From NCBI GenBank assembly GCA_037384425.1, contig JARROA010000023.1, positions 1-64,000 of the forward strand: DNA of 64,000 nucleotides, in the 5' to 3' direction. The stretch is from Thiodiazotropha sp037384425 (GTDB taxonomy: Bacteria; Pseudomonadota; Gammaproteobacteria; Chromatiales; Chromatiaceae). Under the pieces are notes generated by a model. It saw only the letters and a program-made list of their open reading frames with translations. It was not told the DNA's origin and searched no databases. Positions 8,284-17,399 of the stretch are shown piece after piece (positions within the stretch are counted from its first letter, which is position 1; each line of letters opens with the position of its first letter). The position numbers and the translations under genes are program-made.

Positions 8284-9084
8284 CTATTGGTTGGGATCCC
8301 AGAAGTTCTGCGATCCGTAGGGATTCGGGCCATAGCCGTATCCGGGACCCATCATGCCTGGTCCCATCATGCCTGGTCCCATCATGCCTGGTCCCATCGT
8401 GCCTGGTCCCATCGTGCCTGGTCCCATCGTGCCTGGTCCCATCGTGCCTGGTCTCATCGTGCCGGGGCCCACCATACCGGGATTGCGCATCATCGGCCTT
8501 TCGGGAAAATCGCGCATCATGCCCATATGGCGCTGGTGCATGGCGTGACAGGCGGCCCGCTCCTCATCGGTCATGCCGTCGATCACCGCCCTATGTTTTT
8601 CCCAAGCCTCGTCCATGGCCGACTGACGGGCCTTCCAGGGAGGGGTATCGGGCAGATCCATGCCGCGCTCCTTGGCACGGGCCTGCATCTCCTTGTAGTA
8701 CTCCTCGCGTGCCGCCATGCGCTCTTCAGGCGTCATCGACATCATCGCCTGATGGCGCTGCATGCGCTCGGCCATATCTTCCGGCATCGCGCCCATGCTG
8801 GAGGACTTCCAGGGCGGATCCTCCGGTAGCATGACGCCCACCTCCTTGGCCCGTTGCTTGAGATCCTCGTAGCGCGCCTCGCGCTCACGCCAGCGCTGCT
8901 GCATGGCGGCGGCCCTGGGATCGTCGCTTGGGGCGGCATAGCCGGATGATGCGGTATCTTCGGCGGGGGCCTCGGCGGCGTCTGCACTCGCCGCCTCATC
9001 CCCACTGCCCTCCTCGGCCATCAGCGGAACACTCAGGGTTATGAGTGAAGCCAGGGCCAAAACAGTCATTTTCTTCTTGTACAT
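8284..9084 (-). CDS. Secreted Met/Gly/Pro-rich pentapeptide-repeat protein
   Basis: The 266-residue product begins with a signal peptide (MYKKKMTVLALASLITLSVP, cleavage near AEEG). Residues 25-58 are acidic and low in complexity. Residues 59-180 are charged and helical and contain a duplicated unit: RAKEVGVMLPEDPPWKS and RAKERGMDLPDTPPWKA. The C-terminal part holds nine tandem pentapeptides of the form (M/T)MGPG, ending in a Tyr/Gly/Asn tail. Met-rich repeats in exported proteins often bind Cu(I), and PPW-containing helical units occur in uncharacterised periplasmic proteins; neither role is shown here. A strong ribosome site (GGAGG) precedes the start. It lies 92 bp downstream of mlaC on the same strand. 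Confidence 0.8.
   Translation of the reverse strand: MYKKKMTVLALASLITLSVPLMAEEGSGDEAASADAAEAPAEDTASSGYAAPSDDPRAAAMQQRWREREARYEDLKQRAKEVGVMLPEDPPWKSSSMGAMPEDMAERMQRHQAMMSMTPEERMAAREEYYKEMQARAKERGMDLPDTPPWKARQSAMDEAWEKHRAVIDGMTDEERAACHAMHQRHMGMMRDFPERPMMRNPGMVGPGTMRPGTMGPGTMGPGTMGPGTMGPGMMGPGMMGPGMMGPGYGYGPNPYGSQNFWDPNQ
8341..8475. repeat. 15-bp tandem repeat (nine units) inside the Met-rich gene
   Basis: Nine direct copies of a 15-bp unit (GCCTGGTCCCATCAT on the + strand) lie head to tail. The central units at 8356-8460 are nearly identical, differing mainly at one position (CAT or CGT), while the outer units at 8341 and 8461 have drifted. The unit is in frame, so copy number changes would add or remove one pentapeptide. 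Confidence 0.95.
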
Positions 9085-9176
9085 GGTTCCTCCTTCAGGG
9101 TGTCAGGTGTTGGTTGTTATCAGGGCTCTAGAGGCGACCTTACGACACCGCCGGCGGCAAGGCACCGGCAAACCGC

Positions 9177-9782
9177 CTACTGTTCCTGTTTGTTTTTGGT
9201 CTTGAGTGTAGCCACTTTCTCTGCCAGTTCGGTCAGCAGCCCGTCCATGCCTTTCTCCTTTACCAGATTACGAAACGAGGTCCGGTAGTTGCTGACCAGG
9301 CTGACGCCATCCACGGTGACGTCATAGGCGTACCAGTCATCATTGCGCAGACGCAGCTTGTAGCTGACCGGGACCTCCTTGCTGGCAGAGGTGACGAAGG
9401 TCTGCACCTCGGCAAGCTTGCCTTTCTGCCGCTCCAGCCCCATACGCACCGTCTGGTTATCATAGCTGTCCATGGCGGAGAAGTAGGTCTGCTCCAGCAA
9501 CTCACGGAACAGGGTGATGAACTGTTCACGCTGCGAGGGGGTCGCGTTACGCCAGTTGGTGGCGAGAATGACCTGGGACATGGATTCATAGTCGAATCGC
9601 TTCCTGACGATTTCCCGCACCTGGTCGCGACGCTGGATGGCGTCGAGATCGGGGTTTTGCAGCACAGCCAAAACATTATCAACGGTCTCTTTGACACGGT
9701 CACTGGGAGTGACGGTGGCGGCGGCCGACAGGGTGGCGGTAAAAAGCAGACCAAACAGTAGCAGGGTGGTTAACCTGATCAT
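9177..9782 (-). CDS. mlaC: MlaC/Ttg2D-like phospholipid-binding periplasmic protein
   Basis: MlaC shuttles phospholipids through the periplasm between the outer-membrane MlaA complex and the inner-membrane MlaFEDB transporter. The 201-residue protein has a signal peptide (MIRLTTLLLFGLLFTATLSA) and the family features: RFDYESMSQVIL, NWRNATPSQREQF and the C-terminal YDVTVDGVSLVSNYRTSF stretch. I chose the Met at 9782 because it starts a proper signal peptide; an upstream in-frame Met adds 16 polar residues. No mlaFED genes are next to it, so it is separated from its usual operon in this window. Confidence 0.9.
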   Translation of the reverse strand: MIRLTTLLLFGLLFTATLSAAATVTPSDRVKETVDNVLAVLQNPDLDAIQRRDQVREIVRKRFDYESMSQVILATNWRNATPSQREQFITLFRELLEQTYFSAMDSYDNQTVRMGLERQKGKLAEVQTFVTSASKEVPVSYKLRLRNDDWYAYDVTVDGVSLVSNYRTSFRNLVKEKGMDGLLTELAEKVATLKTKNKQEQ

Positions 9783-9929
9783 CGCTGATTTCCTGGCTGA
9801 GACTGATGCAGCATGTGACAATAACGTCATCGAAAGGTGCCTCTGGTGAGACCATCGCTAACGGACACCAGATTCAAATCCGAACGCTATCATATTTGCG
9901 CCCGGGATTGATATGGACCCGTCTTCCAA

Positions 9930-11351
9930 TTATGAGCTCTCAATCGGTTGTACCGACAGTTCCTGCAGCTCGGGCTCCAGATAGTCGGTGACATCCCAGC
10001 AGAGTCCGACACGCTGCTCGCTACCGTCGCCCGTCTGATCGATACTGTAATTGCTGAAATCGAGCAGCCATCTGATTTCCCCGTCCGGCATTATCAATCG
10101 ATAGCTGATGCGTAATTCGTTCTCCTCGTCTGATTTGCGGAAAAGGGCGGCGACTCTGTCCCGATCCTCCTCATGGACCAGGTCGAGTATCGCTTCGGGT
10201 GTCGGCTCGAAGCGTTTCGGATCCTGTCGGAACAGGGCAAACATCTGCCCGTCCCACTGACAACTGGCCACCGCCGGCTCCCAGACCCAGGCGGCGCTCG
10301 GCATCACCTCGCCCATCAGACGCAGCCGTTCGCGATGCTGCCGACTCTCCGTCCTGTATTCCAGCGTCTTGCGCTTGAGTTCCAGCAGCTTCTCCTTGAG
10401 CCGCTTTTCACGCCGCTGGAAATGACGGATCGCCCGCTTCAACTTAGCGTGCCTGGTGTTTTCCTTCTGGGCCACATAGCGATTGCCCCCCCAGACCAGA
10501 AGTGCGCTCCAAGCCAACAGCAGGGGCAGCCAGAGCCAGAGAGCGGGCAACTCCACCGAATATTGTTGCGGTCTCTCCACACCGGGCCAGCGGTGCCAGA
10601 TCTCCTGCAACTCATCGGGGCCGATGCGGTCCAGTCCTTTCTGCAGCAGGCTGAGTAACTCAGCGTCTCCACTGCGGGTCGCGAGCGCCAGATCGTAGGA
10701 CAGATCGAGCTGCTGCTGCTCCAGATCGCCGATCGGTGTGCGTTTCAACAGGTAGTCGGCACTTGCGGCATCCCCCAGATAGGCGAAGGCCCGGCCATCC
10801 GCTGCCGCCCGCAACGCCGTCTCCAGGTCGCTAAAAGCCTCCACCCTGAGTCCGGGGACGATCTGATTCAGCTGCTCCCAAACGCTCCCCTCCACGACGG
10901 CGACGATCTCACCGCGCAGACCGCTCAGGCCCGAGGCGGGGATCTCTTCAACACTGTAAAGCGCCACCGGCAGCGTCAGGTAGGGGCGGGTGAACGCCAC
11001 AGGCTCCGCCGTCACTTCACCCGGCGACCAGGCACCCAACACGTCCACAGTCCCGTCACGCAGTGCCTTGGTGAGTTCCACGGCATCTGGGTAACGGGTG
11101 ATCTCCAACTGAAGCCCGAGATGCAGTGCCACCGCCCTGAGGTAGTCGGCCACCAGTCCTTGCGGATTACTGCTGCCGGCATAGGAGAGCATCGGAGGCA
11201 CCAGTTCGACGACGCCAATGTGCAGCGTCTGATGCTGATTGAGCCACTGCTTCTCCGCCATGCTGTATCGCATGGGCTGGCTGCTGACGAGCCCAGGGCT
11301 CAACAGACAGAGCAGCAGTAACAGGCAATGAATGGCTTTGCGATTAAACAT
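9930..11351 (-). CDS. Solute-binding-domain sensor with PAS domain and no output domain
   Basis: The 473-residue protein has an N-terminal signal segment (to about 24), a periplasmic solute-binding domain of the SBP_bac_3 type (about 42-255, beginning LHIGVVELVPPM), one membrane helix (about 266-290), a highly charged coiled coil (about 295-345) and a cytosolic PAS fold (about 350-460, with the RLIMPDGEIRWLL and GLCWDVTD parts). This is the input half of BvgS-like sensors, but no kinase, GGDEF, EAL or methyl-accepting domain follows. It stands alone, leftward. It may signal through a partner protein; the ligand, perhaps an amino acid, is unknown. Confidence 0.85.
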   Translation of the reverse strand: MFNRKAIHCLLLLLCLLSPGLVSSQPMRYSMAEKQWLNQHQTLHIGVVELVPPMLSYAGSSNPQGLVADYLRAVALHLGLQLEITRYPDAVELTKALRDGTVDVLGAWSPGEVTAEPVAFTRPYLTLPVALYSVEEIPASGLSGLRGEIVAVVEGSVWEQLNQIVPGLRVEAFSDLETALRAAADGRAFAYLGDAASADYLLKRTPIGDLEQQQLDLSYDLALATRSGDAELLSLLQKGLDRIGPDELQEIWHRWPGVERPQQYSVELPALWLWLPLLLAWSALLVWGGNRYVAQKENTRHAKLKRAIRHFQRREKRLKEKLLELKRKTLEYRTESRQHRERLRLMGEVMPSAAWVWEPAVASCQWDGQMFALFRQDPKRFEPTPEAILDLVHEEDRDRVAALFRKSDEENELRISYRLIMPDGEIRWLLDFSNYSIDQTGDGSEQRVGLCWDVTDYLEPELQELSVQPIESS

Positions 11352-11578
11352 TCACACAGTCACCTCTGGCGGTATCGGCTTCTCCCCGGATGGACGCCAG
11401 TCCCACAAGCGTCCACCCGGGTCCGCCGCGTTTCCCCACTCCCGCGGCGCAAAGACATAACTATTCCACAAACCACCGCACTACGGTAACCCCAAAAACT
11501 AGAACTATTTGTTGCCACATGGGCGTTGAGGTATCGTCGTGGAGGTCAATGTAATTCGAATCGCCCCCCGCAACGAGC

Positions 11579-12145
11579 ATGTCCGGCACCCTGCAACCCT
11601 GGCGTTTGAGACTGGCCGCCCATCTCCTATGGCAAGGCGGCATCCTGGCCTATCCGACCGAATCGGTCTTCGGACTCGGCTGCGATCCCCTGGACGAGCG
11701 GGCGGTGATGCGGTTGCTGGCACTCAAGCGTCGCGATGTGAAAAAGGGCGTGATCCTGATTGCAGACGACTTCGAGCGCCTGGCACCCTATGTCGGCGAT
11801 CTCCCGCAAGAGCGGCTGGCGCAGGTACTGCGTCACTGGCCCGGGCCCCATACCTGGCTGATTCCGGCGGCCAGCTGGGTGCCCAAATGGTTGACGGGCG
11901 AGCACACCACCCTGGCCATGCGGGTAACCGCCCATCCCCTCGCGGCGGCCCTCTGCCGGGCCGCCGGCATGCCGTTGGTCTCGACCAGCGCCAATCTCAG
12001 CGGGCGGCCGCCCGCACGCAACCCCCTACAGGTTCGACTCCGCTGCGGCGGTGCTGTCGACATGGTGTTGCACGGCGAGACCGGTGACCTTGCGAGGCCC
12101 ACCCGCATCCGTGACGCCCTGACCGGCGCCACACTGCGCGAATGA
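11579..12145 (+). CDS. tsaC: Sua5/YciO/YrdC-type threonylcarbamoyl-AMP synthase
   Basis: TsaC makes threonylcarbamoyl-AMP from threonine, bicarbonate and ATP, the first step towards the t6A base next to the anticodon of ANN-decoding tRNAs. The 188-residue length is that of TsaC rather than the longer Sua5. Family motifs are present: GGILAYPTESVFGLGCDP near the N terminus, LKRR, WPGPHTWLIP and PLVSTSANLSG. The ATG at 11579 gives the standard N terminus. It is probably a single-gene unit. Confidence 0.95.
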   Translation: MSGTLQPWRLRLAAHLLWQGGILAYPTESVFGLGCDPLDERAVMRLLALKRRDVKKGVILIADDFERLAPYVGDLPQERLAQVLRHWPGPHTWLIPAASWVPKWLTGEHTTLAMRVTAHPLAAALCRAAGMPLVSTSANLSGRPPARNPLQVRLRCGGAVDMVLHGETGDLARPTRIRDALTGATLRE

Positions 12146-12307
12146 ATGGGTTTCGGCAGCTCCGATGAGATCTTTAGTAGAAATTTCGAATTTTACAAAA
12201 ACGAAATACATGCATTAATCCTTTTATATTCATTGAGTTACATTGACGCTTCGGGGTTCGCAGCCACTTCGATCGCAAAGTGTGAAGCGGATTCACAACG
12301 CCAGTAT

Positions 12308-12688
12308 TCAGTCTCCGCTGGCCTGCCCCAGGTAGTCCCCCAGATGCTCCTCGATCCACTGCCGCAACCAATGGCTGGCGCGTGAACCATGAAAACGGCC
12401 GATCTCCTCGCCATTGACGAACAGGATCACGGTGGGAAAGCCGCGCAGCCGGTAGTGCCCGGCCAGATGCATATTGTCGTCGACCTCGACCTTGGCCAGC
12501 ACCACCAGCCCCTCCAGCTCTTCGATCACCCGCTCCAGGGCCGGCGACAGGGAGAGACAGGGCGCACACCACTCGGCCCAGAAGTCGACCAGGATGGGTT
12601 GCCGGTGCGAGGCCTGGATCACCTTCTCGTCGTAGGTGGCCTCCTCCACGTCGTAGATATAGGGGGAAGATGCGGGTTGATGGCTCAT
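12308..12688 (-). CDS. Thioredoxin-fold protein with WCAPC active site
   Basis: This 126-residue cytosolic protein has a thioredoxin fold with the redox motif WCAPC (C41, C44) inside VDFWAEWCAPC and the cis-proline segment GFPTVILF. It resembles thioredoxin 1 or the thioredoxin domain of CnoX/YbbN, but the TPR part of CnoX is absent. The Met at 12688 gives a normal N terminus; the Met five codons upstream is also possible. The gene runs divergently from hemB with about 88 bp between them. Confidence 0.9.
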   Translation of the reverse strand: MSHQPASSPYIYDVEEATYDEKVIQASHRQPILVDFWAEWCAPCLSLSPALERVIEELEGLVVLAKVEVDDNMHLAGHYRLRGFPTVILFVNGEEIGRFHGSRASHWLRQWIEEHLGDYLGQASGD

Positions 12689-12776
12689 AGGGACAGCTCT
12701 CATCGGCCTGATCGGTGGTTTGGGGCGTGCATGATAGGGTATCTTTAGCTTTTTACCCAAGCGTCAGAGGCCAGCC

Positions 12777-13784
<1,008 letters not shown>

Positions 13785-14136
13785 CAAGAGTTTTGAGTGA
13801 TTAGTTTGAAGTTTTTAGTTGAGTTGTGTGCGGTGGGCCGCACAGGTTTATTTTGGTCACCCTCTCCCTGGCCCTCTCCCGTGGGGAGAGGGGAATATCC
13901 AACGCAAGCAGGCAGTCGCATACGGATCGTCCACTGAAACCACAAAGCTACCACTCATCCCGAAACGTGCATTCCCTCTTACCACGGGAGAGGGCCAGGG
14001 AGAGGGCGAGTCAAAAGAAAGCGAGCGAAGCGAACACCACCAACTCAAAACTCATCACTCAACACCCCCAACCGCCAGTTTCGAAAAACTCTAAGCAACC
14101 AGAATCATCCGCCAGTAAGAGAAAGCAAGCACCGCC
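13785..14136. other. Gene-free gap holding a large inverted repeat
   Basis: The 352-bp gap between hemB and aroE contains no supported gene. Most of it is the inverted repeat described separately, flanked by AT-rich sequence. It can act as hemB terminator and aroE leader, but no clean promoter was picked out. Confidence 0.5.
13860..14006. repeat. Perfect 25-bp inverted repeat with a 97-bp spacer
   Basis: The arm at 13860-13884 (CCCTCTCCCTGGCCCTCTCC plus CGTGG) has an exact inverted copy at 13982-14006. The spacer is 97 bp and has no open frame with a start signal. Such CCCTCTCCC...GGGAGAGGG elements occur between genes in many gammaproteobacteria and may be non-autonomous miniature elements. 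Confidence 0.85.
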
Positions 14137-14952
14137 ATGGACAAATACGCCGTCATCGGCAACCCCATCGAACACAGTAAATCCCCCGAGATCCACGCCG
14201 CTTTCGCGCGCCAGACCGGCGAGGCGATCGAGTATGGCCGCATCCTTGGCGATCCCGACAACTTCGAAGGCGACGTGCGCCGCTTCCTGGCCGAGGGCGG
14301 ACTCGGCCTCAACGTCACCGTCCCCTTCAAGGAGCGGGCCTGGCGCCTGGCCGAGGAACTGAGCCCCCGGGCCCACACCGCCGGCGCGGTCAACACACTG
14401 ATACGCCTGGACGACAACCGGCTGCGGGGCGACAACACCGACGGTATCGGCCTGGTGCGGGACCTTACGGTCAACCAGGGCTTCCGTTTCGCAGACAAAC
14501 GCATCCTGATGCTCGGTGCCGGCGGTGCGGTACGCGGTGTCATGCGTCCCTTGCTGGAACAGCGTCCGAAACGGATCATCATTGCCAACCGCACTGCGAC
14601 CAAGGCCTACTCCCTTGCCCAAGGACTCGCCCGCTACGGCCAGGTCGCCGGTTGCGGCTTCGATGAGCTCGAGGGCATGCGCTTCGATCTCGTCATCAAC
14701 GGCACTTCGTCCGGTCTCTCAGGCGAGGTGCCGGCGATTCCCGCTGAAGTACTGGACAAGGGGTGCTGGTGCTACGACATGCTCTACAGCCATGAAGCCA
14801 CCGCCTTTCAGCAATGGAGCCGGCAACAAGGTGCGGCCCGCGCACTCGACGGGCTTGGCATGCTGGTCGAGCAGGCTGCCGAGTCCTTCTTCCTCTGGCG
14901 TGGCGTACTGCCCGAGACGGCACCGGTTATCGCCATGTTGCGTGAGTATTGA
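14137..14952 (+). CDS. aroE: Shikimate dehydrogenase
   Basis: AroE reduces 3-dehydroshikimate to shikimate with NADPH in aromatic amino acid synthesis. The 271-residue protein has the substrate-binding SKSP motif near residue 14, the catalytic Lys K65 (NVTVPFKE), D102 in RGDNTDG and the NADP-binding GAGGA at 127-131. Length and order match the E. coli enzyme. It is followed 26 bp later by a SnoaL-like gene that may be co-transcribed. Confidence 0.97.
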   Translation: MDKYAVIGNPIEHSKSPEIHAAFARQTGEAIEYGRILGDPDNFEGDVRRFLAEGGLGLNVTVPFKERAWRLAEELSPRAHTAGAVNTLIRLDDNRLRGDNTDGIGLVRDLTVNQGFRFADKRILMLGAGGAVRGVMRPLLEQRPKRIIIANRTATKAYSLAQGLARYGQVAGCGFDELEGMRFDLVINGTSSGLSGEVPAIPAEVLDKGCWCYDMLYSHEATAFQQWSRQQGAARALDGLGMLVEQAAESFFLWRGVLPETAPVIAMLREY

Positions 14953-14978
14953 GCCGACACAAGTTACAGAGACACCCT

Positions 14979-15419
14979 ATGGACCCGGATCGTATTCAGC
15001 ACGCTGTCATTCAATGGGAATGCCAGCAGCATCTCCATAAGGTCAGCCTGTTGACCGACCGCCAGGACTGGAAAGGACTGGCCATGTGCTATGCCGAGGA
15101 CGGGGTGTTGACCCGCCCCAGCGACCCAAAGAATCCGATTGTCGGGCGTGATGCCATTCTGGCCTCCTTCAGGGCCCGCCCGCCGCGGATCACCGCTCAC
15201 CTGCTGGGAAATTCGGTGTTTGAGATCGCCGAACCGACTTTGGTAAAGGTTGTCAGCCGCGTCTGGCTGGTTTCCGCACCTAAGGGAGAGGCGGACGGCG
15301 CTGCAATCGCTGACAGCCCGCTGCTGGCCGGCACCTTTGTCGATGAGCTGGTTCACGACGGCGACCGGTGGTTGATCTCATGCCGCGACGGCAGTGTCGA
15401 GGTGAAATTCGGTCAGTAG
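14979..15419 (+). CDS. SnoaL/NTF2-like domain protein
   Basis: A 146-residue protein with the NTF2/SnoaL-like alpha+beta barrel pattern: an N-terminal helix with ML-type segment DWKGLAMCYAEDGVL, then GRDAILASFRARPP and a C-terminal strand set ending in GDRWLISCRDGSVEV. Members include polyketide cyclases, ketosteroid isomerase-like enzymes and many of unknown role. The function cannot be assigned. The Met at 14979 gives the standard N terminus; there is only a weak ribosome site. Confidence 0.7.
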   Translation: MDPDRIQHAVIQWECQQHLHKVSLLTDRQDWKGLAMCYAEDGVLTRPSDPKNPIVGRDAILASFRARPPRITAHLLGNSVFEIAEPTLVKVVSRVWLVSAPKGEADGAAIADSPLLAGTFVDELVHDGDRWLISCRDGSVEVKFGQ

Positions 15420-15440
15420 CCGGTCTCCCTGGGCCCGCCC

Positions 15441-16010
15441 TTACTCCCCTCTCCGATGGCGGAAGCAGTCCACGGTGTGATCGTCCACCAACCCCGCCGC
15501 CTGCATGAACGCATAGCAGATGGTGCTGCCGACGAATTTGAAACCTCGCTGCTTAAGCGCCTTTGACAGGGCATCCGACTCCGGCGTCGTCACCGCAACA
15601 TCCTTGATCGTGCGTGGATGATTCCTGATCGGCCTGCCGTCCACAAAACTCCAAACAAAACCGCTGAAACCACCCGGCTGCCCCTGCAGTTCGAGAAAGG
15701 CGCGCGCATTGGTCACCGTCGATTCGACCTTGAGCCGGTTGCGCACGATGCCCGGATCCTGCAGCAGCCTGTCGATCCTCTTGGGCGTGTAGCGGGCGAT
15801 CTTTGTCGCATCGAAGTTGTCGAACAGGCGCCGGTAGTTCTCCCGCTTTTTCAGGATAGTGATCCAGGAGAGCCCTGCCTGGGCGCCCTCCAGGATCAGC
15901 AGCTCGAACAGCGCCCGGTCGTCGTGGCAGGGCACGCCCCACTCCTCATCGTGATAAGTCTTGTAGAGCGCTTCGTCACCGACCCAGGCGCAGCGTGGTT
16001 TGTCAGACAT
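15441..16010 (-). CDS. tag: DNA-3-methyladenine glycosylase I
   Basis: Tag removes 3-methyladenine from alkylated DNA in base excision repair. The 189-residue protein carries the zinc-binding set C7, H20, H178 and C182, which corresponds to C4, H17, H175 and C179 of E. coli TagI, and the catalytic-site Glu E41 (LILEGAQAGLSW). It is the last gene of a leftward cluster that runs VOC, EVE, VOC, cupin, tag with short gaps, so it is probably co-transcribed with them. Confidence 0.97.
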   Translation of the reverse strand: MSDKPRCAWVGDEALYKTYHDEEWGVPCHDDRALFELLILEGAQAGLSWITILKKRENYRRLFDNFDATKIARYTPKRIDRLLQDPGIVRNRLKVESTVTNARAFLELQGQPGGFSGFVWSFVDGRPIRNHPRTIKDVAVTTPESDALSKALKQRGFKFVGSTICYAFMQAAGLVDDHTVDCFRHRRGE

Positions 16011-16016
16011 CGGCGT

Positions 16017-16535
16017 TCACTCCCCCTCCCAGTAATCCAGCCCCTCGCCCTCGCGGGCGATGTGGTAGAACATCCGCGGCTGACCGCCCGCTTCGTCGGC
16101 GAATTGGGCCAGCACACCGAACTTGTCCGAGTCGGGGTACTCGGCGATCTCAGGGGAGAGCTTGGTGCTGACCGCCAGGTAGCGCAGTTCGCCGTCGCCG
16201 GTATTGAGCATGCTGTGGGCCCGGCTCCTGTCGCCCGCCGGACAGGCGATGACATCCCCGGGGCGCACCGGGTAGGTCTCCCCGCCATAGCGCAGTTCGC
16301 CACGGCCTTCGAGGATGAAGAACATCTCCTCGTTCACCCGATGGTTGTGGAAGGGAAAGGCACACTTGCCCGGCGGTACTGCGGTGATGTTGTAACCGAG
16401 CTGGCGCGCGCCGATCAGCGGCGCGATCTGGCCCATGCGGGCGTCGAAGCGCTCCGCCGCCTCGCCACTGGGGGCAAAGGCGGCGGGGCGTGGCTGCAGG
16501 TCGATCTCGTCGATATTGACAATAGGCTTATCCAT
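16017..16535 (-). CDS. Cupin-domain protein
   Basis: A 172-residue cupin. The first cupin motif is visible as FPFHNHRVNEEMFFILEGRGEL (His, His, Glu metal ligands) and the second as PGDVIACPAGDRSRAHSML (His ligand). It may be a small dioxygenase, isomerase or sugar-binding protein. The gene ends 6 bp before tag and lies 36 bp after the VOC gene, in the same leftward cluster. Confidence 0.85.
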   Translation of the reverse strand: MDKPIVNIDEIDLQPRPAAFAPSGEAAERFDARMGQIAPLIGARQLGYNITAVPPGKCAFPFHNHRVNEEMFFILEGRGELRYGGETYPVRPGDVIACPAGDRSRAHSMLNTGDGELRYLAVSTKLSPEIAEYPDSDKFGVLAQFADEAGGQPRMFYHIAREGEGLDYWEGE

Positions 16536-16571
16536 TACTCCTCCTCACTCGCTTATTCAATGCGACAAATC

Positions 16572-16940
16572 TCACTCAGGCTTGTGACAGACCGCTTCGA
16601 TGTTGTGGCCGTCCGGATCGAAAACGAAGGCGCCATAGTAGTTGGGATGGTAGATGGCCCGGATGCCGGGGGGACCGTTGTCCGTCGCGCCCGCGGCCAG
16701 GGCGGCCTGGTAGAAGCGATCGACCTGTTCCCGTGTCTCCGCCGCAAAGGCGATGTGCATCGGTTTGTGGGCGTCGCCACCGGCCCCAAACCAGAACTCC
16801 GGCTTGCCCCCCCTGCCAAACCCGGCCCAGCCTTCCACCTCCTTGACCAGCGCAATTCCCAGCGGCGCAAGACATTGTGAGTAGAACGCCTTGCTGCGTT
16901 CCTGGTCGGAGACGACGATTCCCAAGTGATCGATAACCAT
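16572..16940 (-). CDS. VOC (glyoxalase/bleomycin resistance) family protein
   Basis: A 122-residue single VOC module of two beta-alpha-beta-beta-beta units. It starts with MVIDHLGIVVSDQERSKAFY and ends with VFDPDGHNIEAVCHKPE, both typical of the family, with His4 and the Glu in NIEAV as candidate metal ligands. Such proteins include glyoxalase I, dioxygenases and drug-binding proteins. The substrate is unknown. Confidence 0.9.
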   Translation of the reverse strand: MVIDHLGIVVSDQERSKAFYSQCLAPLGIALVKEVEGWAGFGRGGKPEFWFGAGGDAHKPMHIAFAAETREQVDRFYQAALAAGATDNGPPGIRAIYHPNYYGAFVFDPDGHNIEAVCHKPE

Positions 16941-16952
16941 AATTTTCCCTCT

Positions 16953-17399
16953 TTAATTGAGTTCAGACATAGATTCGGCAATGAGATGAAAGTCGGCTTC
17001 GGCGATCTGCAGGTGACCGAATCGAAAGACGTAGCCCCAGTGCCGTCTGTGCTTGGTGAAAGCGAGCTGGTCCAGCACCGGGCGGATCGCCGTCTCTTGA
17101 ATGGGCTGATAGCGGATATCCCGCCGAAAAGGCTCAAATCCCGGTGACATCTCCACCTGGTAGACCCGATCGCCGACCACCTCGCCCAGGGCGGTAAAGC
17201 GCTGGCAGGGTCGCTTCTCCCCCAATACCTCCTGAGGGGAGTAGTAGACGATCCAGTCGCCCTTTGCCATACGTTTCAAAGGCTGCGCCTTGCCGTGGCA
17301 TAACTGTGCGAAGCCTCCCGAGACCCCCAGCAATACATGCTGCCGCGAGGCGACGCCGATCCAGAAGCGCGGGCGTTCCCGCTTGCCACCGCTGTTCAT
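16953..17399 (-). CDS. EVE-domain protein
   Basis: This 148-residue protein is an EVE domain of the PUA-like fold, which binds modified bases in DNA or RNA. It shows the expected FWIGVASRQHVLLGVSGGFAQ start, the MAKGDWIVYYSPQ segment and the RDIRYQPIQETAIRPVLDQL part. EVE proteins often sit near restriction or RNA-modification genes, but not here. The ATG overlaps the stop of the upstream VOC gene (ATGA), so the two are probably coupled. Confidence 0.9.
   Translation of the reverse strand: MNSGGKRERPRFWIGVASRQHVLLGVSGGFAQLCHGKAQPLKRMAKGDWIVYYSPQEVLGEKRPCQRFTALGEVVGDRVYQVEMSPGFEPFRRDIRYQPIQETAIRPVLDQLAFTKHRRHWGYVFRFGHLQIAEADFHLIAESMSELN

Noticed and set aside
8341..8475. CRISPR array
   Set aside because: The repeats are 15 bp, have no spacers and are in frame within a coding gene; they are a coding tandem repeat.
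13860..14006. Insertion sequence with terminal inverted repeats
   Set aside because: There is no transposase frame in the 97-bp spacer and no target duplication that I could see; it can only be a miniature element or a hairpin.
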